From Pocillopora verrucosa (lineage: Eukaryota; Cnidaria; Anthozoa; Scleractinia; Pocilloporidae), in the NCBI RefSeq assembly GCF_036669915.1, contig NC_089324.1, positions 248,001-312,000 of the forward strand: DNA of 64,000 bases, given 5' to 3'. Each line of letters opens with the position of its first letter. The first letter of the stretch is position 1. Positions 1 through 15,004 of the stretch are shown in pieces. Below the pieces are notes generated by a model. It worked only from the letters and a program-made list of their open reading frames with translations, was not told where the DNA came from and did no database searches. The position numbers and the translations under genes are program-made.

Positions 1-947
1 ACCCTGCAATTTTTAAATAAAGCATGTTAAAGTAATGTAGATGAACCTTAGATAACATTTCCTTGACTCCGATGATACAAAGTTGGCTTATGAGAACCTG
101 GCTAACACTGGCAGATGTGTGGGAAGAACCAAAGGCAGTTGTTAGATGATAACTTTGTTTGTTCTGGGCTACAAAACAAGAGCATGGACCAGGCTGCGGA
201 GTGACTGTCTAGAATTTGTGGAAAATTATGTCATTGGATACAAGTCTGAAAAAACTGATTGAAAGCTTTCCCTTTTTCAAAATATGTTGTAATTGCTAAT
301 AGAGTTAAAAGATAAAGGGAAACTAGTGTTGATGTTTATTTCAATCCTTAAAGTGAAAATAACAAGGTTTTGGTGCACCAGTAACATTTTATTGAAGAGT
401 GTGGTTTGTTTTCCTTAATACATAAAAGAAGTTAGTGACTTCGTGCAGCCATCACTGAAAAAAAGAATTCTTAAAATCGTGAAATTAATTGGGCTAAGTG
501 AAGTTAAATTAGAAAAAAGTTAAAACTTTGATAATAAACAAGCAGAATTTAACTCGACAAGTCATTATTTTTGCAGCAATTCAAAGAAAACTAACTTTCC
601 ATATGACAGCATTTTTAACCCTTTGTACCCTTAGAGTGACTAGCATCTAATTTCTCCTCACAATATCACCTATGAATCACATGTTAAGATTGTGCAAAAG
701 AAAATGATTCACCAACTAAAGAAGCTCTTGATTGTTAGACAAATTCTCCTTGTCAGCACCATACAAAAAGAAAGAAGAACTGTTTGGAGAATATGTATAC
801 TAATGTTAGGGTGTAACAGGTTAAATAACTTGTTTCAGTCTCTAATGATAATTGAGAACTGGGTGTGACTGGGAAAAATTTGCCCAAAATTCTATCAGAA
901 GAAAAGGACTTTAAATTTCTTTCACTCTGTGAAAAACTGGTATTTTT
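1..947. other. Left-edge intergenic stretch
   Basis: No coding exon was recognised here. The stretch holds one reverse-oriented piggyBac-like MITE (615-824) and otherwise AT-rich sequence downstream of PEX12. The 3' UTR of PEX12 probably lies in the last few hundred bases. Confidence 0.5.
615..824 (-). mobile_element. MITE family A copy (TTAA, CCCTTT ends)
   Basis: The sequence begins with TTAACCCTTTG and ends with a degenerate AGGTTAA. Its interior matches, in reverse complement, the copies at 3331-3542 and 5568-5777, sharing the 'gagaatatg...actgatgttaggg' end. The TTAA flank and CCC/GGG termini suggest a piggyBac-type non-autonomous element. Confidence 0.65.
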
Positions 948-2834
948 TTAGTTTACAATATCAACATAAAGCCTGACAAGTTGCTTTGATGCACTTGGCA
1001 AATGTGTGACTGGACAGCATCCATGTTGATTGAGGTGTTTGTGGATACAAGGGTAGCAAAAAACATAACCAGAGGAAGATAATGCTGTAGGATTGGTGCG
1101 AACTCTCTTACACAGTGGACACTGAGCTGGATGTGGAGGGAGTTGGACACCATATTGGGCAGGCTGTCAACAATAACAAAAATGATGAGTACAGTTGAAA
1201 CCTGCTTACTCAAACTCAGTTCACTTCCACCTACAACAAAAGTGATGAGTACATCAGAACCCCACTAACTCAAACTCATTAAGATAATTTGGTTTTCAAT
1301 TGAGTTGATAACGTAAATTGGCCACTGCAAAGAGGTTCTAAGCTGATGTTTAAATTGCTAGCCCTTTGTATTTTGCTCTGAAAAAGGGCTAACGCTTGAA
1401 ATGTTAGCTTGGAAACTCTTTACAGTGGCCAATTTACATCATCAACTCAGTTGATAAAACTCAATGATCTTGTTATACTTCCCCACCAAGTCAGCACCAC
1501 AGTTTCTCCAGAACTTTACCATATCATGCCATTAACTAAAACTCAGTTAACTTGAACCCACCAAAAAAGGGTGAGCACAATAGAGCCCTGCTAACTCCCA
1601 AACAGGATAACTGAAATACACTACTCCCATTATCTCAAGCCCTGGTAACTCAAAGCATTTTCCTTTCCCTTGAGAGTTTGAGTTGAAAGGGCTCTTTGGT
1701 AGTTTGAAAGGTCGGTAATCAGATTTACAGATGTCTCAAGCTACAAAATATTATCGAGTTTTGGGATCATTTGAGTGCCAGGCTAAGAGCTGTAATCATC
1801 ATGTTTTGTACAATCAAACAAGCCTCATTTACCTCCTCTCTTTCACCTTGCCAAACACTTTGGCTTCTCTGAGAATAAACTGCCATGCAAATTCAGATAT
1901 GAACATATCTCATGAATATCAAACCTTCCTTCTACATAAATACTCCAAATTAAATACCTCTGAGACAACCTACCTTAGGCTGGGTTGGTGGAGAGGGGAC
2001 TGGTAACTGCATTACTGACTGAACAGCACTTCTATTGTCACTTGAATACCACCACTCTATGAATTTAAGTGAAAACACAGCAATAGGAAGACCATTGGCT
2101 AACACTGATGATAGCAGCCTTGTAACTGAGCATGGAATGGCCAGTATTTGTTTAACCATAGTCTGTCTGTAAGGAACCGTAGGAAGACTTCTCTGCAGAT
2201 TGTGCACGACAATGTCTCGTTGTGTGAATCTTTGTAAAGAGATTCCCACAATATGAAGTAAAGGAGAGTGAACTCCAGAGACTCTCAAGATATACAGCAT
2301 GTAATAACACAAAAAGATCGATTCCCACGCACAATGCAAGAAGGGATACAAGTAAATAAATATTCTCTTGAGGTGCAGAAAATACAACCGCTTCCTGGCT
2401 GGATGGGAGGACAATGAACCAGTAACATACTCTTCTCTTAATCTTTCAAACAGCTGATCAAGTTTAAGTTTAGCATATGGAAGTACCACTAACATTAATA
2501 ATGACAAATATCTCTGCAAACTTGATAGTTTATCATCGGCATTGTTATTAGGGGTTCTGCTAACTCTTTTGAGCCCATAAAAATGTTCAGATATTGAACC
2601 TTCAAAGTTCCTTAAATAGTGACTCTGGAGAATATATTCTAAACATAGGTGAAGTTCGTCTCCGAAACGCCAAATCCAGCCCCATCTGTCAGGATTAGAA
2701 CTTGCCAGCACTTTCAACGCATAAATAACAGCCGGTCTTAGCACTGATGCCATAGATTCTTGGGCGACTATCTCAAATATTGTTGGTTGAGCGTTCAAAG
2801 TGCCTTGGTTCAAATGGGCTGCAAATTCCGCCAT
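948..2834 (-). CDS. PEX12: Peroxisome assembly protein 12 (peroxin-12), 2 exons
   Basis: Peroxin-12 is a peroxisomal membrane protein of the PEX2-PEX10-PEX12 RING ubiquitin ligase complex, which ubiquitinates the import receptor PEX5. Coding exons are complement(1974..2834) and complement(948..1163), joined in phase 0 (donor AAG/GTAGG, acceptor GACAG). They give 358 residues, against 359 in human. The N-terminus starts MAEFAAHLNQG, very close to vertebrate PEX12, which fixes the start at 2834 rather than the in-frame Met 41 codons upstream. FYGLKR and WWYSS near residue 270 are typical of the family. Exon 2 carries the C-terminal zinc-binding RING-like domain: CPLC at about 302-305, FCYPC at 322-326 and CCPVT at 336-340. 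The gene is head to head with the small GTPase gene, with 84 bp between the two start codons. Identification is secure from sequence similarity. Confidence 0.95.
1195..1715. repeat. Penelope-like fragment with inverted arms, plus degenerate 'actcaaactcagtt' repeats
   Basis: Lies inside the PEX12 intron. The arm at about 1300-1335 (gagttgataacgtaaattgg) is the inverted copy of 1418-1455 (ccaatttacatcatcaactc). Between them is a degenerate hammerhead-like core at 1378-1410 (CTGAAAAAGGGCTAACGC then TTGAAA). The part to 1520 matches the element at 15850-16060. Flanking sequence on both sides repeats variants of 'actcaaactcagttaactt'. Confidence 0.55.
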
Positions 2835-2918
2835 ATTGAAGTTAGAGCGACTGGGTAACCAGGTGACTTGAAAAAACCGAGTAACCGAGAAGTAACCGAG
2901 TGAGTCGATGATGTGTTG
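2835..2918. promoter_or_regulatory. 84-bp divergent promoter/5' UTR region of PEX12 and RBJ-like gene
   Basis: Only 84 bp separate the PEX12 start codon (minus strand) from the inferred start of the RBJ-like gene (plus strand). It contains a repeated 'gtaaccgag' motif (gtaaccaggt, gtaaccgaga, gtaaccgagt) at about 2857-2902. No TATA box is evident. The 5' UTRs must be very short or overlap the opposite gene. Confidence 0.6.
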
Positions 2919-5900
2919 ATGGAGCGAAAGGCAGGGCACTTGACAAAGTCTGTGCAAGAGATTGCTGGATCTTTGTTCTGGATAAAGGTAAAAATTTCCT
3001 TTTTACTCTTTCTTCTATCTCTGTAATTCTTCAGTCTCATCGAATGGTTTGTGTCGTAGCTGAGCTAGTCTCGGAATTTCAAGTGCAACCAAGATTACTG
3101 ATGTCCTAAACGAATTACGGTTGTTCCGCTGACGACCAGTTCGCTTACCTCTCATGAGACATAAGCGAACCGATCATAAGTCGTTTCGTTAACGTTTTAT
3201 GATAAATCTTTAATTCCTCGAACCCTTACCGATTTTAGGGTTACTGACTCAACTGAAAATATCTCTTTCTAGCCCTGGTACCCATATTCATTACAGGATC
3301 ACATTGTTTACTAATACAGTCGAACCTGTCTTAACCCTTTACACCCTAGCATCAGTATGCATATTCTCCATACTGCTCTTCATACATTTCCTAAGGTGCT
3401 GAAAAGGAGAATTTGTTTACCAATCAAAAGCTTCTTTCATTGGTGATCATTTCCTTTATTCTCATTACCAAAACGTGTGATTCAGGGGTGATACTGTAGG
3501 GAGAAATTTGATGCTAGTCACTCTTAAGGTTTAAAGGGTTAATTAAGCAGTCAACCAGGGGGAATGACCACTTAATACAGGTTGACCGCCTAATACAGGT
3601 TCCACAGAATAGGAGTATTATATATAAAAACCATAAGAGATGCCATGTTTTGCCATAATTGACCACAAAAGCTTGGTTAAAAAATACTACTTGCTTAGGG
3701 TCAGGTAGATAAAGAGATAAAGATGGATTTAATTTCACTTAAAAGATTATTCTTAGTTCTATTAGAGTGGTTGTACTTCAAGTGACCATACTATAAAGGT
3801 GGAAAACAATACAAACAGGCCGTTGGGACTTAGTAAAGGGTGACCACAACCGCTTTATAGAGGTGACTGCTCAATAGAGTGTAAATTACAGTGATAAAGG
3901 GGAAGCAATTGGTGGACTTTGAAAATGTACCACTTAATGCAGGGTGACCACTTAATACAGAGGTGTTAAAAACAGGTTTGACTGTATACATTACTGTTTA
4001 GGCAGGAGATTAATAGAGAAAACTTTTTACTTGTTTAAAACAGGTTTGACTGTATACATTACTGTTTAGGCAGGAGATTAATAGAGAAAACTTTTTACTT
4101 GTTTAAAACAGGTTTGACTGTATACATTACTGTTTAGGCAGGAGATTAATAGAGAAAACTTTTTACTTGTTTGAAACAGGTTTGACTGTATACATTACTG
4201 TTTAGGCAGGAGATTAATAGAGAAAACTTTTTACTTGTTTAAAACAGGTTTGACTGTATACATTACTGTTTAGGCAGGAGATTAATAGAGAAAACTTTTC
4301 TTTACCTGCAACCTGCTTCTGCATGGTTGTATCATTGAAAATATAATTGATGACAGAAAGTAGATTTAATGCCCCACATTTTGATGAGTGTCACAACAAC
4401 ACTACATCTGGACAATAGGAACAGTAACAATTAAATTCTGTTCATAGTCCTATGTGAATATCTTCAATTCTCACACATAAGCTCTGATTTCTTTTAGGTT
4501 GTAGGAATAGGAAATGATGGCGTAGGGAAGACCTGCCTTGTCAAGAACTTTTGTGAGAAAAAGGTATATCAACAAGTTTCCTTGTTTGCAGAAGAACTGC
4601 ACTAACTTAAACTTCCAGGGAAGACAAAATTGGTTCTTATCCAAGGAAAATCATCTTGTTTGAGTTAGTTGGAGGTTTGAGTTGACTGACTTGGGTTAAT
4701 GAGGTTCTGCTGTATATAATCACGTTTTGTAAAACCATTTACAATATATGATATACTATACATCTTTATAATTTTATTCAGTTTTCATTTGATGGAAAAA
4801 CATGTGCACAACAGGAAAAACTACAAACTTTGTGTTCATGAACAGCAGCTTCAAAACTGATCTCAGTAAGAATCCTTTCACTTCTGTTTCCTCTCTTTAG
4901 TTTTCAAAAAGTTACCACCCAACTGTAGGAGTTGATTATGGTGAGTTAAAACTCCTTCTTAACCCAGTCTTTTTGGCTTGTTTATTTATTTATTAATGAT
5001 ATTCAGACAGTGTGGCCCAGTTCAGCTGTATAAACAATAACTAGAATGTCTAGTAAAGGCAGCACATTCTTCTCAATTACTTCAAGACCCTGAGTGTTGG
5101 TCTGCTGTGGGACTTGAATTCTTGATTTGAGCTAGTATGAGCTATATTACACCAAGCGTGGTTGTATCATAATGAGCATATGATCTTCATATTTTTTATA
5201 ACTGTCTAGGCTTCAAGCTGCACAAAATCAACAACGTTGACTGTAAGTAAACCAACTCTATTGCTCTATTGTGATATCTCACAGTGTCAATTACATGAAA
5301 ATATATGTCTCTTGGCCAAGTGGTTTTCTGAGCCACATTGCCTCTTGATGGAAATTGGGATGAAAAATCTTTTTCAACACCAAAGTTGAGTGTGTGGGCA
5401 AAACCAAAGCAAAAACAATTCATTAGAAAGAAACATAAAACTGATCTTTTGTATTAATGGTTGAGTATAAAGGAAAAAAGTGAGTGCTTTCCCTCAGTTC
5501 TCCTTAAATTCAAAGTTTTATAAATAGCCCAGATTGAAATAATTTGCTGTATCTTAGGGTGCAACCCTTAACCTTCTACACCTTATAATCAGTATGCATA
5601 TTCTCCACACTGTCCTCTAGACATTTCCTAAGATGCTGACCTGGAGAATTTGTTGAACACTAGGAGCCTCTTTAGTTGGATATCTTTCCTTTATTCTCTT
5701 GACCCTAATGTGTGATTCAGAGGTGATATTGTAAGGAGAAATTAGATACTAGTCACTCTTAGGGTTTAAAGGGTTCAAAGCTTTCACTTTAAGATTAATG
5801 TGATAGAAAGATATTCAGTAGCAGAATATAACTGGAGACAGTAAAATGACCCTTCTGCTTCTATGTGTGCATGTGCTTTGCAATGACATAATTTCCTACC

Positions 5901-7710
5901 ATAGACTTCTTTGAATGAAAAAAAGAAAGAACATGATACCACTGTTTAAAATTTTTGCATTATTTAATATATATATCTTTTAAACATGGACTGCTCTTAA
6001 TAAGTTACCTGTGATCTCTCCTTTTTTCAGACAGAATTAACTTCTGGGATTTTGGAGGTCATACAGATTATGATGAAATTAGAGTAGAACTGTATGGCCA
6101 AACACAGGTTTGTCCATTGTTTCTTAATGGCTTTTTTCTGACCTCAGTTCAAGAAAAATCAATATAAATGTAATTGGTACTAATTTTTAGGCCTGTATTC
6201 TGGTGTTTGATGTTACAAACAAGCTGTCGTTTGACTCTCTGGACTATTGGATGCAGGAGTTTATTAGTAATGGAGGCAAACAAGCAATAGTAGCTGTGGT
6301 GGCTAACAAGGTAAAACATTGATTCTTATGTACATTTATTATTTATTTATTTGCCATAAAACGTTTACTACAATAAACAAGTTATCAATCAATAATTACA
6401 GGATTATAACTTAATACACTTATATCCAAATTTTTCAATAACTAAAAAGGAATTTAGTGACATAGCAAAGAAGCCAAATAGATACAGTGGATGGAAAGAA
6501 CACATATCAGGGGACAGAAATTTTGATACTAATAGTATTCTATAGATTATGAATTTTTCAAGCAATATCATAAAGCTAGAATATCTGTGGGTAAGGTGAG
6601 ATCTCTGGACAGGGAGCTCCAAACCATCAGATCTTGGTGAAGGATTGTAAACTAGGGTTTGTTTATTGTATTTTATTATGAACTTAATGATGAGTAGAGA
6701 AGAGAGTATTTAATTTTCTGAAGCTTGCTACAGTTTTATTATGCACTCATTGAGGAATTACTACTCCTCAAGAGGTGACGGGAGAAAGACTATCTTTTGT
6801 ATTTTCTCTTTAGTACCTACTGTTTACTGGGCTTTGTGTTTAACACTTTCACACCCACGATCATTAGTAATTCTTCTCATTCTTCTTCTTCTTCTGAGAA
6901 TTTGGCATTAGATCAACTAATAATCCCCTAATTGATATTTTTCCCTTATCCTCAGCACTTTCCTACTTGATACTGTAATGTTATTCTGTGGAGAAATTCT
7001 GTCTCAGTTAATTATGAGAGTTGACCCATTGACCCCTACAAGTAATTAGTATATAATTTTTCCTTACAACATTACCACTGAAGGACACACTGGGTCACAA
7101 TACTCAAGGAAATGATCACCAACTAAAGAAACTTTCGATTATCAAACAAATTCTCCTCTCAATCTCCTTTGAAAGTGTAGAGAACAGCATGGAGAATATG
7201 CATAGTGTTGTGAGGGTGTAAACATGAGGTCCTTGCAGTGTTCTCATCAGTTACTGAGAGATGTTTGTTTTCTATCACAGACTGATCTTTCCTCTAAAAG
7301 AGTTATAAGTAGCAAAGATGGGCAGAGATGGGCCAAGTCACGTGACTTACGGTTTGTATACATCTCAATTGATATTTTATTTTAATTTTTTTTCATGATA
7401 AAGGAAATAAAGGAAATGATGGCAAACTCAAGAGGCTCCTGATTGTTAGACAAATTCTCCTTATTAATACCATAAAAAAATATTTAAAACAGTATGGAGA
7501 ACTTGCATACTGATGTCAGGGTGTGCAGTATGTAAGGCATTTGGTCAAAGTATGACAATCCTATTTTTCAGGTATTATGAAACATCTGCAGCCACAGGCC
7601 AAGGTGTTCAGGATATGTTTAGTGGAGTGCTAGCAGCAGTAGCAGAAGGGAAGCTAGTGAAGGCCAAGCCAGTTGTTAGTGCTGAGCAAAGTTCAAGTAA
7701 ACATAAATAA
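2919..7710 (+). CDS. RBJ/DNAJC27-like small GTPase without J domain, 8 exons
   Basis: Rab-like Ras-superfamily GTPase, closest in my recall to the GTPase part of DNAJC27 (RBJ). Exons are 2919..2987, 4498..4563, 4901..4940, 5210..5242, 6031..6107, 6191..6310, 7281..7351 and 7572..7710. All phases agree and give 204 residues. G1 is GNDGVGKT (28-35), G3 is WDFGGH (75-80), G4 is NKTD (134-137) and G5 is ETSA (162-165). His replaces the usual catalytic Gln after DxxG, as in RBJ. There is no C-terminal prenylation cysteine (the protein ends SSSKHK) and no DnaJ domain follows, although vertebrate RBJ has one. The start in exon 1 is inferred from the phase-0 join reading WIK/VVGIG. The stop codon overlaps an AATAAA at 7706-7711. 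RABL or IFT27-type membership is possible but fits less well. Confidence 0.82.
3315..3986. mobile_element. TA-flanked inverted-repeat element (Tc1/mariner/pogo-like, non-autonomous)
   Basis: The left end TACAGTCGAACCTGTCTTAA (3315-3334) is the inverted copy of the right end TTAAAAACAGGTTTGACTGTA (3966-3986), with TA at both edges. The interior carries repeated 'gaccacttaatacagg' and 'gaccgcctaatacagg' motifs and is interrupted by a TTAA-flanked MITE. No transposase is seen. It lies in intron 1 of the RBJ-like gene. Confidence 0.65.
3331..3542 (+). mobile_element. MITE family A copy nested in the TA element
   Basis: The element starts CCCTTTACACCC and ends GGTTTAAAGGG, bounded by TTAA on both sides (3331-3334 and 3539-3542). 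This is the cleanest copy of family A in the window. Its position inside the TA-flanked element dates it as the younger insertion. Confidence 0.75.
3969..4298 (+). repeat. Tandem array, 68-bp unit, about 5 copies
   Basis: The motif aacaggtttgactgtatac begins at 3971, 4039, 4107, 4175 and 4243, an exact 68-bp period with almost no divergence. Each unit consists of the right inverted-repeat end of the TA element plus about 45 bp of flanking DNA. It lies in intron 1 of the RBJ-like gene. Confidence 0.9.
5568..5777 (+). mobile_element. MITE family A copy
   Basis: Matches 3331-3542 along its length, including 'cagtatgcatattctcca' and the terminal 'ctagtcactcttagggtttaaaggg'. It lies in the intron between exons 4 and 5 of the RBJ-like gene. 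Confidence 0.65.
6838..7225. mobile_element. Adjacent MITE copies (families B and A)
   Basis: 6838-7025 is a family B copy (hallmark 'tgagaatttggcattagatca'), followed directly by a reverse family A copy (7021-7225). A further partial reverse A copy lies at about 7396-7525. All sit in the last introns of the RBJ-like gene. Confidence 0.55.
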
Positions 7711-8412
7711 AACAAATCAACAAGAATGAGTTCTGTAAATAACATATTTATTTGTTTAACACTATAGTACTACATCTCGTTGTATTGTCACTATAAAACC
7801 TGCTCTAAAATGACAACAAAACCTTTGAACAAAAACTACTCAGAAACTTCACACCCTTTAAAGCTTAATTTTTACAGTTGTTTCTGTTGAGAAATATTTG
7901 TAGGAAGGTCTTCAGCATGATATGATGTGCTATGTACATTAACTGGGAAGAGTTCAAATACATCAAATAATAACAAAAAATTTAAATCATCTTAGCCTAT
8001 AAGTACAGCAATGTAGTTTTTGTTTTCCTTTTTGGACTTTTGATATCTCATTAACATTGTTTGACAGATAAACTGTTGCTAAAAAGTGGAGGACTAACAT
8101 GGTTTGGTTTCTTTGATTACTAAACAGAGGTATTAGTCTGTGAATGGACTAAAAGTATGATTTCCTACAAACCATGATTTAAATTCAGGCATGTACAATA
8201 AATACTGTGTCTGTGACTGTCTGTTGAGCCTTGCCCCCAAATGAGAAATCAAAATGATGAAAATAACAAATCATTTCCACTGCCTATCACAAATTTCATT
8301 TGACTTCTTACATTAAACAACATTTCACAAGTCCATCTACTACTATCCAGCAGAACAGGAGCAACTTATCGTTTCATAGTAAAAATTATTTTCGTTAGAG
8401 ATAATCTCATAG
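7711..8412. other. Convergent intergenic region (RBJ-like / FAM133 3' ends)
   Basis: About 700 bp between two convergent stop codons. No coding exon is apparent. It probably consists mainly of the two 3' UTRs, with a TTTATT (AATAAA on the minus strand) near 7747. Confidence 0.5.
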
Positions 8413-12462
<4,050 letters not shown>

Positions 12463-13592
12463 TTCGTTTCTACAACAAGGAAGCAAGACAACAGTGTTTC
12501 TGTAGACGAAATTTTTGGTTGGAATCCGTTTCACTTTACATAAAGAGATCAGCCCTCTAAATAGACACCGCTGGAAGTGTCGCTAGAAGTATCACCAGAA
12601 ACTCTTGCTTCCAGTCTTTCTCAATTCTTGTTTGGCCGATCTCGAATAAAAATCATACATTCTTTATCTTGAGTGTTTGACTGATCATCGAATGTTTTTC
12701 AAACCGTACCTTCTCAGTTCTAACACTAGCCTGCCGTCAAAAGTTTTCTACTGTTTTAACCCAACATGCTAACGGAAGCGAAAAAAAAGTAGATAAAAGG
12801 TGAAGTACAACCAAACCTAGAGCGTGTTTCCTTAAAAAAAGTCACTGAGATAAATACTGGTTCAGAAGTTTGCTTTTACATGTCTGAACTGTGTACATAA
12901 GTATTAAAATTTTATATTCAGCTTCATTCTGCGACTGGACATTCTGAATGAGTACCAAGTCCGGTTAACGAATCTTTTTATAAAAAAAAATTGTTCTGTT
13001 TGATGTAGAAAGAAAGAAAGTTGTCCAGCTGGTTGCCGTGTGAACTAACCCTAAGAACCAAAATTTTCTAGACTAACACTAAAGCTATTTAATTCGACCC
13101 CCGAGGATTTGACCCAGTGCGGAGAGGTGGCCATGTTTACATGTATTTTTCATTGAGATGTCCATACGTTGTATCGAAAATTCAGCGATTTGTGAAATCT
13201 GTGAAAATGGTTAATGAGTTAGTGTCAGTAAGAATCAAATCCTTCATCCTTTTATGAACTTGCACTTCGCTTTCTGTAACATTTCTAATGTTTTTTCTTT
13301 TTTTAACTTAATCTTCCTTTGTTTTGATCTTGGTTTGTTTTAGAAAAAACAATGGTTCGTTCCCTCGCCTTTAACCTCTTAAGTTGTCTATCAGTTGTTA
13401 CACGCGTTACGAAGTCATTAAAAATTGAAAGTTATTAAGCATGAAACGTCCAATCAAAACAATGTCGAAGTCAATCCGAGGCTAAATCTTTGTTTGTGCC
13501 ATGACATCGCCCACTGACAATAACTTTTCTGTGACTGAAATTTAATTCATTCAGTACTAGAAGGCAGAAGGTCTTGAAAATCAAACTGAAAA
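12463..13592. other. Intergenic region between FAM133 and the 151-aa gene
   Basis: Contains the divergent 5' flanks of FAM133 and the coiled-coil-like gene. No exon with good splice sites was recognised and no clear repeat was seen. Confidence 0.45.
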
Positions 13593-15004
13593 ATGCTATC
13601 TGAAAATGACGGTGATTGCCAAGAAAGGATAAGCCGACGCGTCGAATTTAAGACAAGCTACAGTGTTGAAAGTTTAACATCAGGAAGTAGCGACGGAGAA
13701 TCCTATTCGCCGCGTTTGCCTCATGTAAGGAGAAGGGACAGTCTGTTACAAAGAACAAAATCCTTCAGTCAGATCATCCACGAAATGGGCTCAAACACAA
13801 AGAAGTTAGAAGAAGAAATGTATGGACTTCTACGCGATATGGTAAGCTTCTACTTCAATAAAAACCTCTTTTGTTGCCATATTCGACCTTCTTGTACCAA
13901 AACATAGCGTTATGTCTTTGATAATCGCTGCGCTGAGAGGCGAATCTCGCGTTAGATTGTTACCAGAAAGGATTTTTCTTCTCCACTTCTATTTTTGGAA
14001 TGATTTTGACTAGTAGTTAGTTATGGCATAAAGCTTCTCGAATGTGATGCGGCAGTATCACACAAAGGATGCTTTGCGTAACACTGGTGATAAGAAGCGT
14101 TTTGTCCGACAAAAGCCCTCGTGTTTAATTATTACAGCAGCCATTGTGCAAACATCGACAACACTAATCAATTCCATTTCCCATAACATATTAGAGTCGT
14201 ATGCAGATTTACAAAAAAATTCATGCAGATATATTCAATTTAATTTACTTTAATTTTTTGGATCAGTCCAGAATCAAAGAAATTACGAGGAATCTCAATG
14301 TTTAGATTAGTGTTCTTGTCAGAATTAAGGTTTAATTTCCACCTGCTTATCACTTACAGCCCCTGGGAATCTTCTGTTTAAGTCTTCAGCTCGCGAACAC
14401 TAAGATATGATTTATTGTGTTCAACTTGTATCATCCTTTTTAATGAAAGAATATAAGTATGATTGGTAAATGACGGCGAGATTTTACTGCTTAATAACTT
14501 TTAACATTTAAGTTATTATGATAAGTTGTTAGTTCTATTTATTTTTTAAGTTGATTGGTTTCGTCTCCCATTTGCAAACGTTTTTCAACTCTCGACAATT
14601 TTCACTTTGCTCAGTGCAGTGTATAGTAAAACAAAAGAGCTTAATGTTCTCAAGAATAAATGTTTTGGGCCCAACTCAGACTCCTTTTTGGCTCGAGCCG
14701 CTATGTATCAACCACATCTTGTAATTGATTCCTGTTTAGTACTAGTAAAAGGTAGCATACTAGGTGTTCTAAATCTTTCACTTGGTTTGTGTCACAGGAT
14801 ACCCTTCGTAATCAGAACCTCAGTACTGGCCGGCGGCTTCAACGTCTACAGAGAGTGTCGGGAGCGATGAAAGAACAACTACAGGCCTTCAGTCCTGTGC
14901 GGTCAGCAGCGAGTCATCGACATCTTAATCACACGAACATTATGACCATGAATGAAAAGAGAAATTGTTACTCAATAGAAAATCTGCCCACAGAATCAAC
15001 TTGA
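13593..15004 (+). CDS. Unrecognised 151-residue protein, predicted coiled coil, 2 exons
   Basis: Exons 13593..13841 and 14798..15004 join in phase 0 (donor ATG/GTAAGC, acceptor TGTCACAG) and give 151 residues. I do not recognise a family. The first half is serine-rich and basic (SVESLTSGSSDGES, RRRDSLLQRTKS), with RRRDS and RTKS resembling basophilic kinase sites. It is followed by a heptad-like amphipathic stretch running from KKLEEEMYGLL through RRLQRLQRVSGAMKEQL, which crosses the exon junction. The helix continuing smoothly across the splice is the best support for the join. No signal peptide or membrane segment is evident. The neighbouring downstream gene also starts with an acidic/serine-rich N-terminus, but the splice phases do not connect the two. 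Confidence 0.6.

Noticed and set aside
953-1213. 86-codon minus-strand frame over the PEX12 last exon
   Set aside because: It overlaps the RING exon in the wrong frame. The frame with CPLC and FCYPC ending at 948 matches PEX12.
3315-4298. CRISPR-like array
   Set aside because: The 68-bp repeats are contiguous without variable spacers and lie in a eukaryotic intron.
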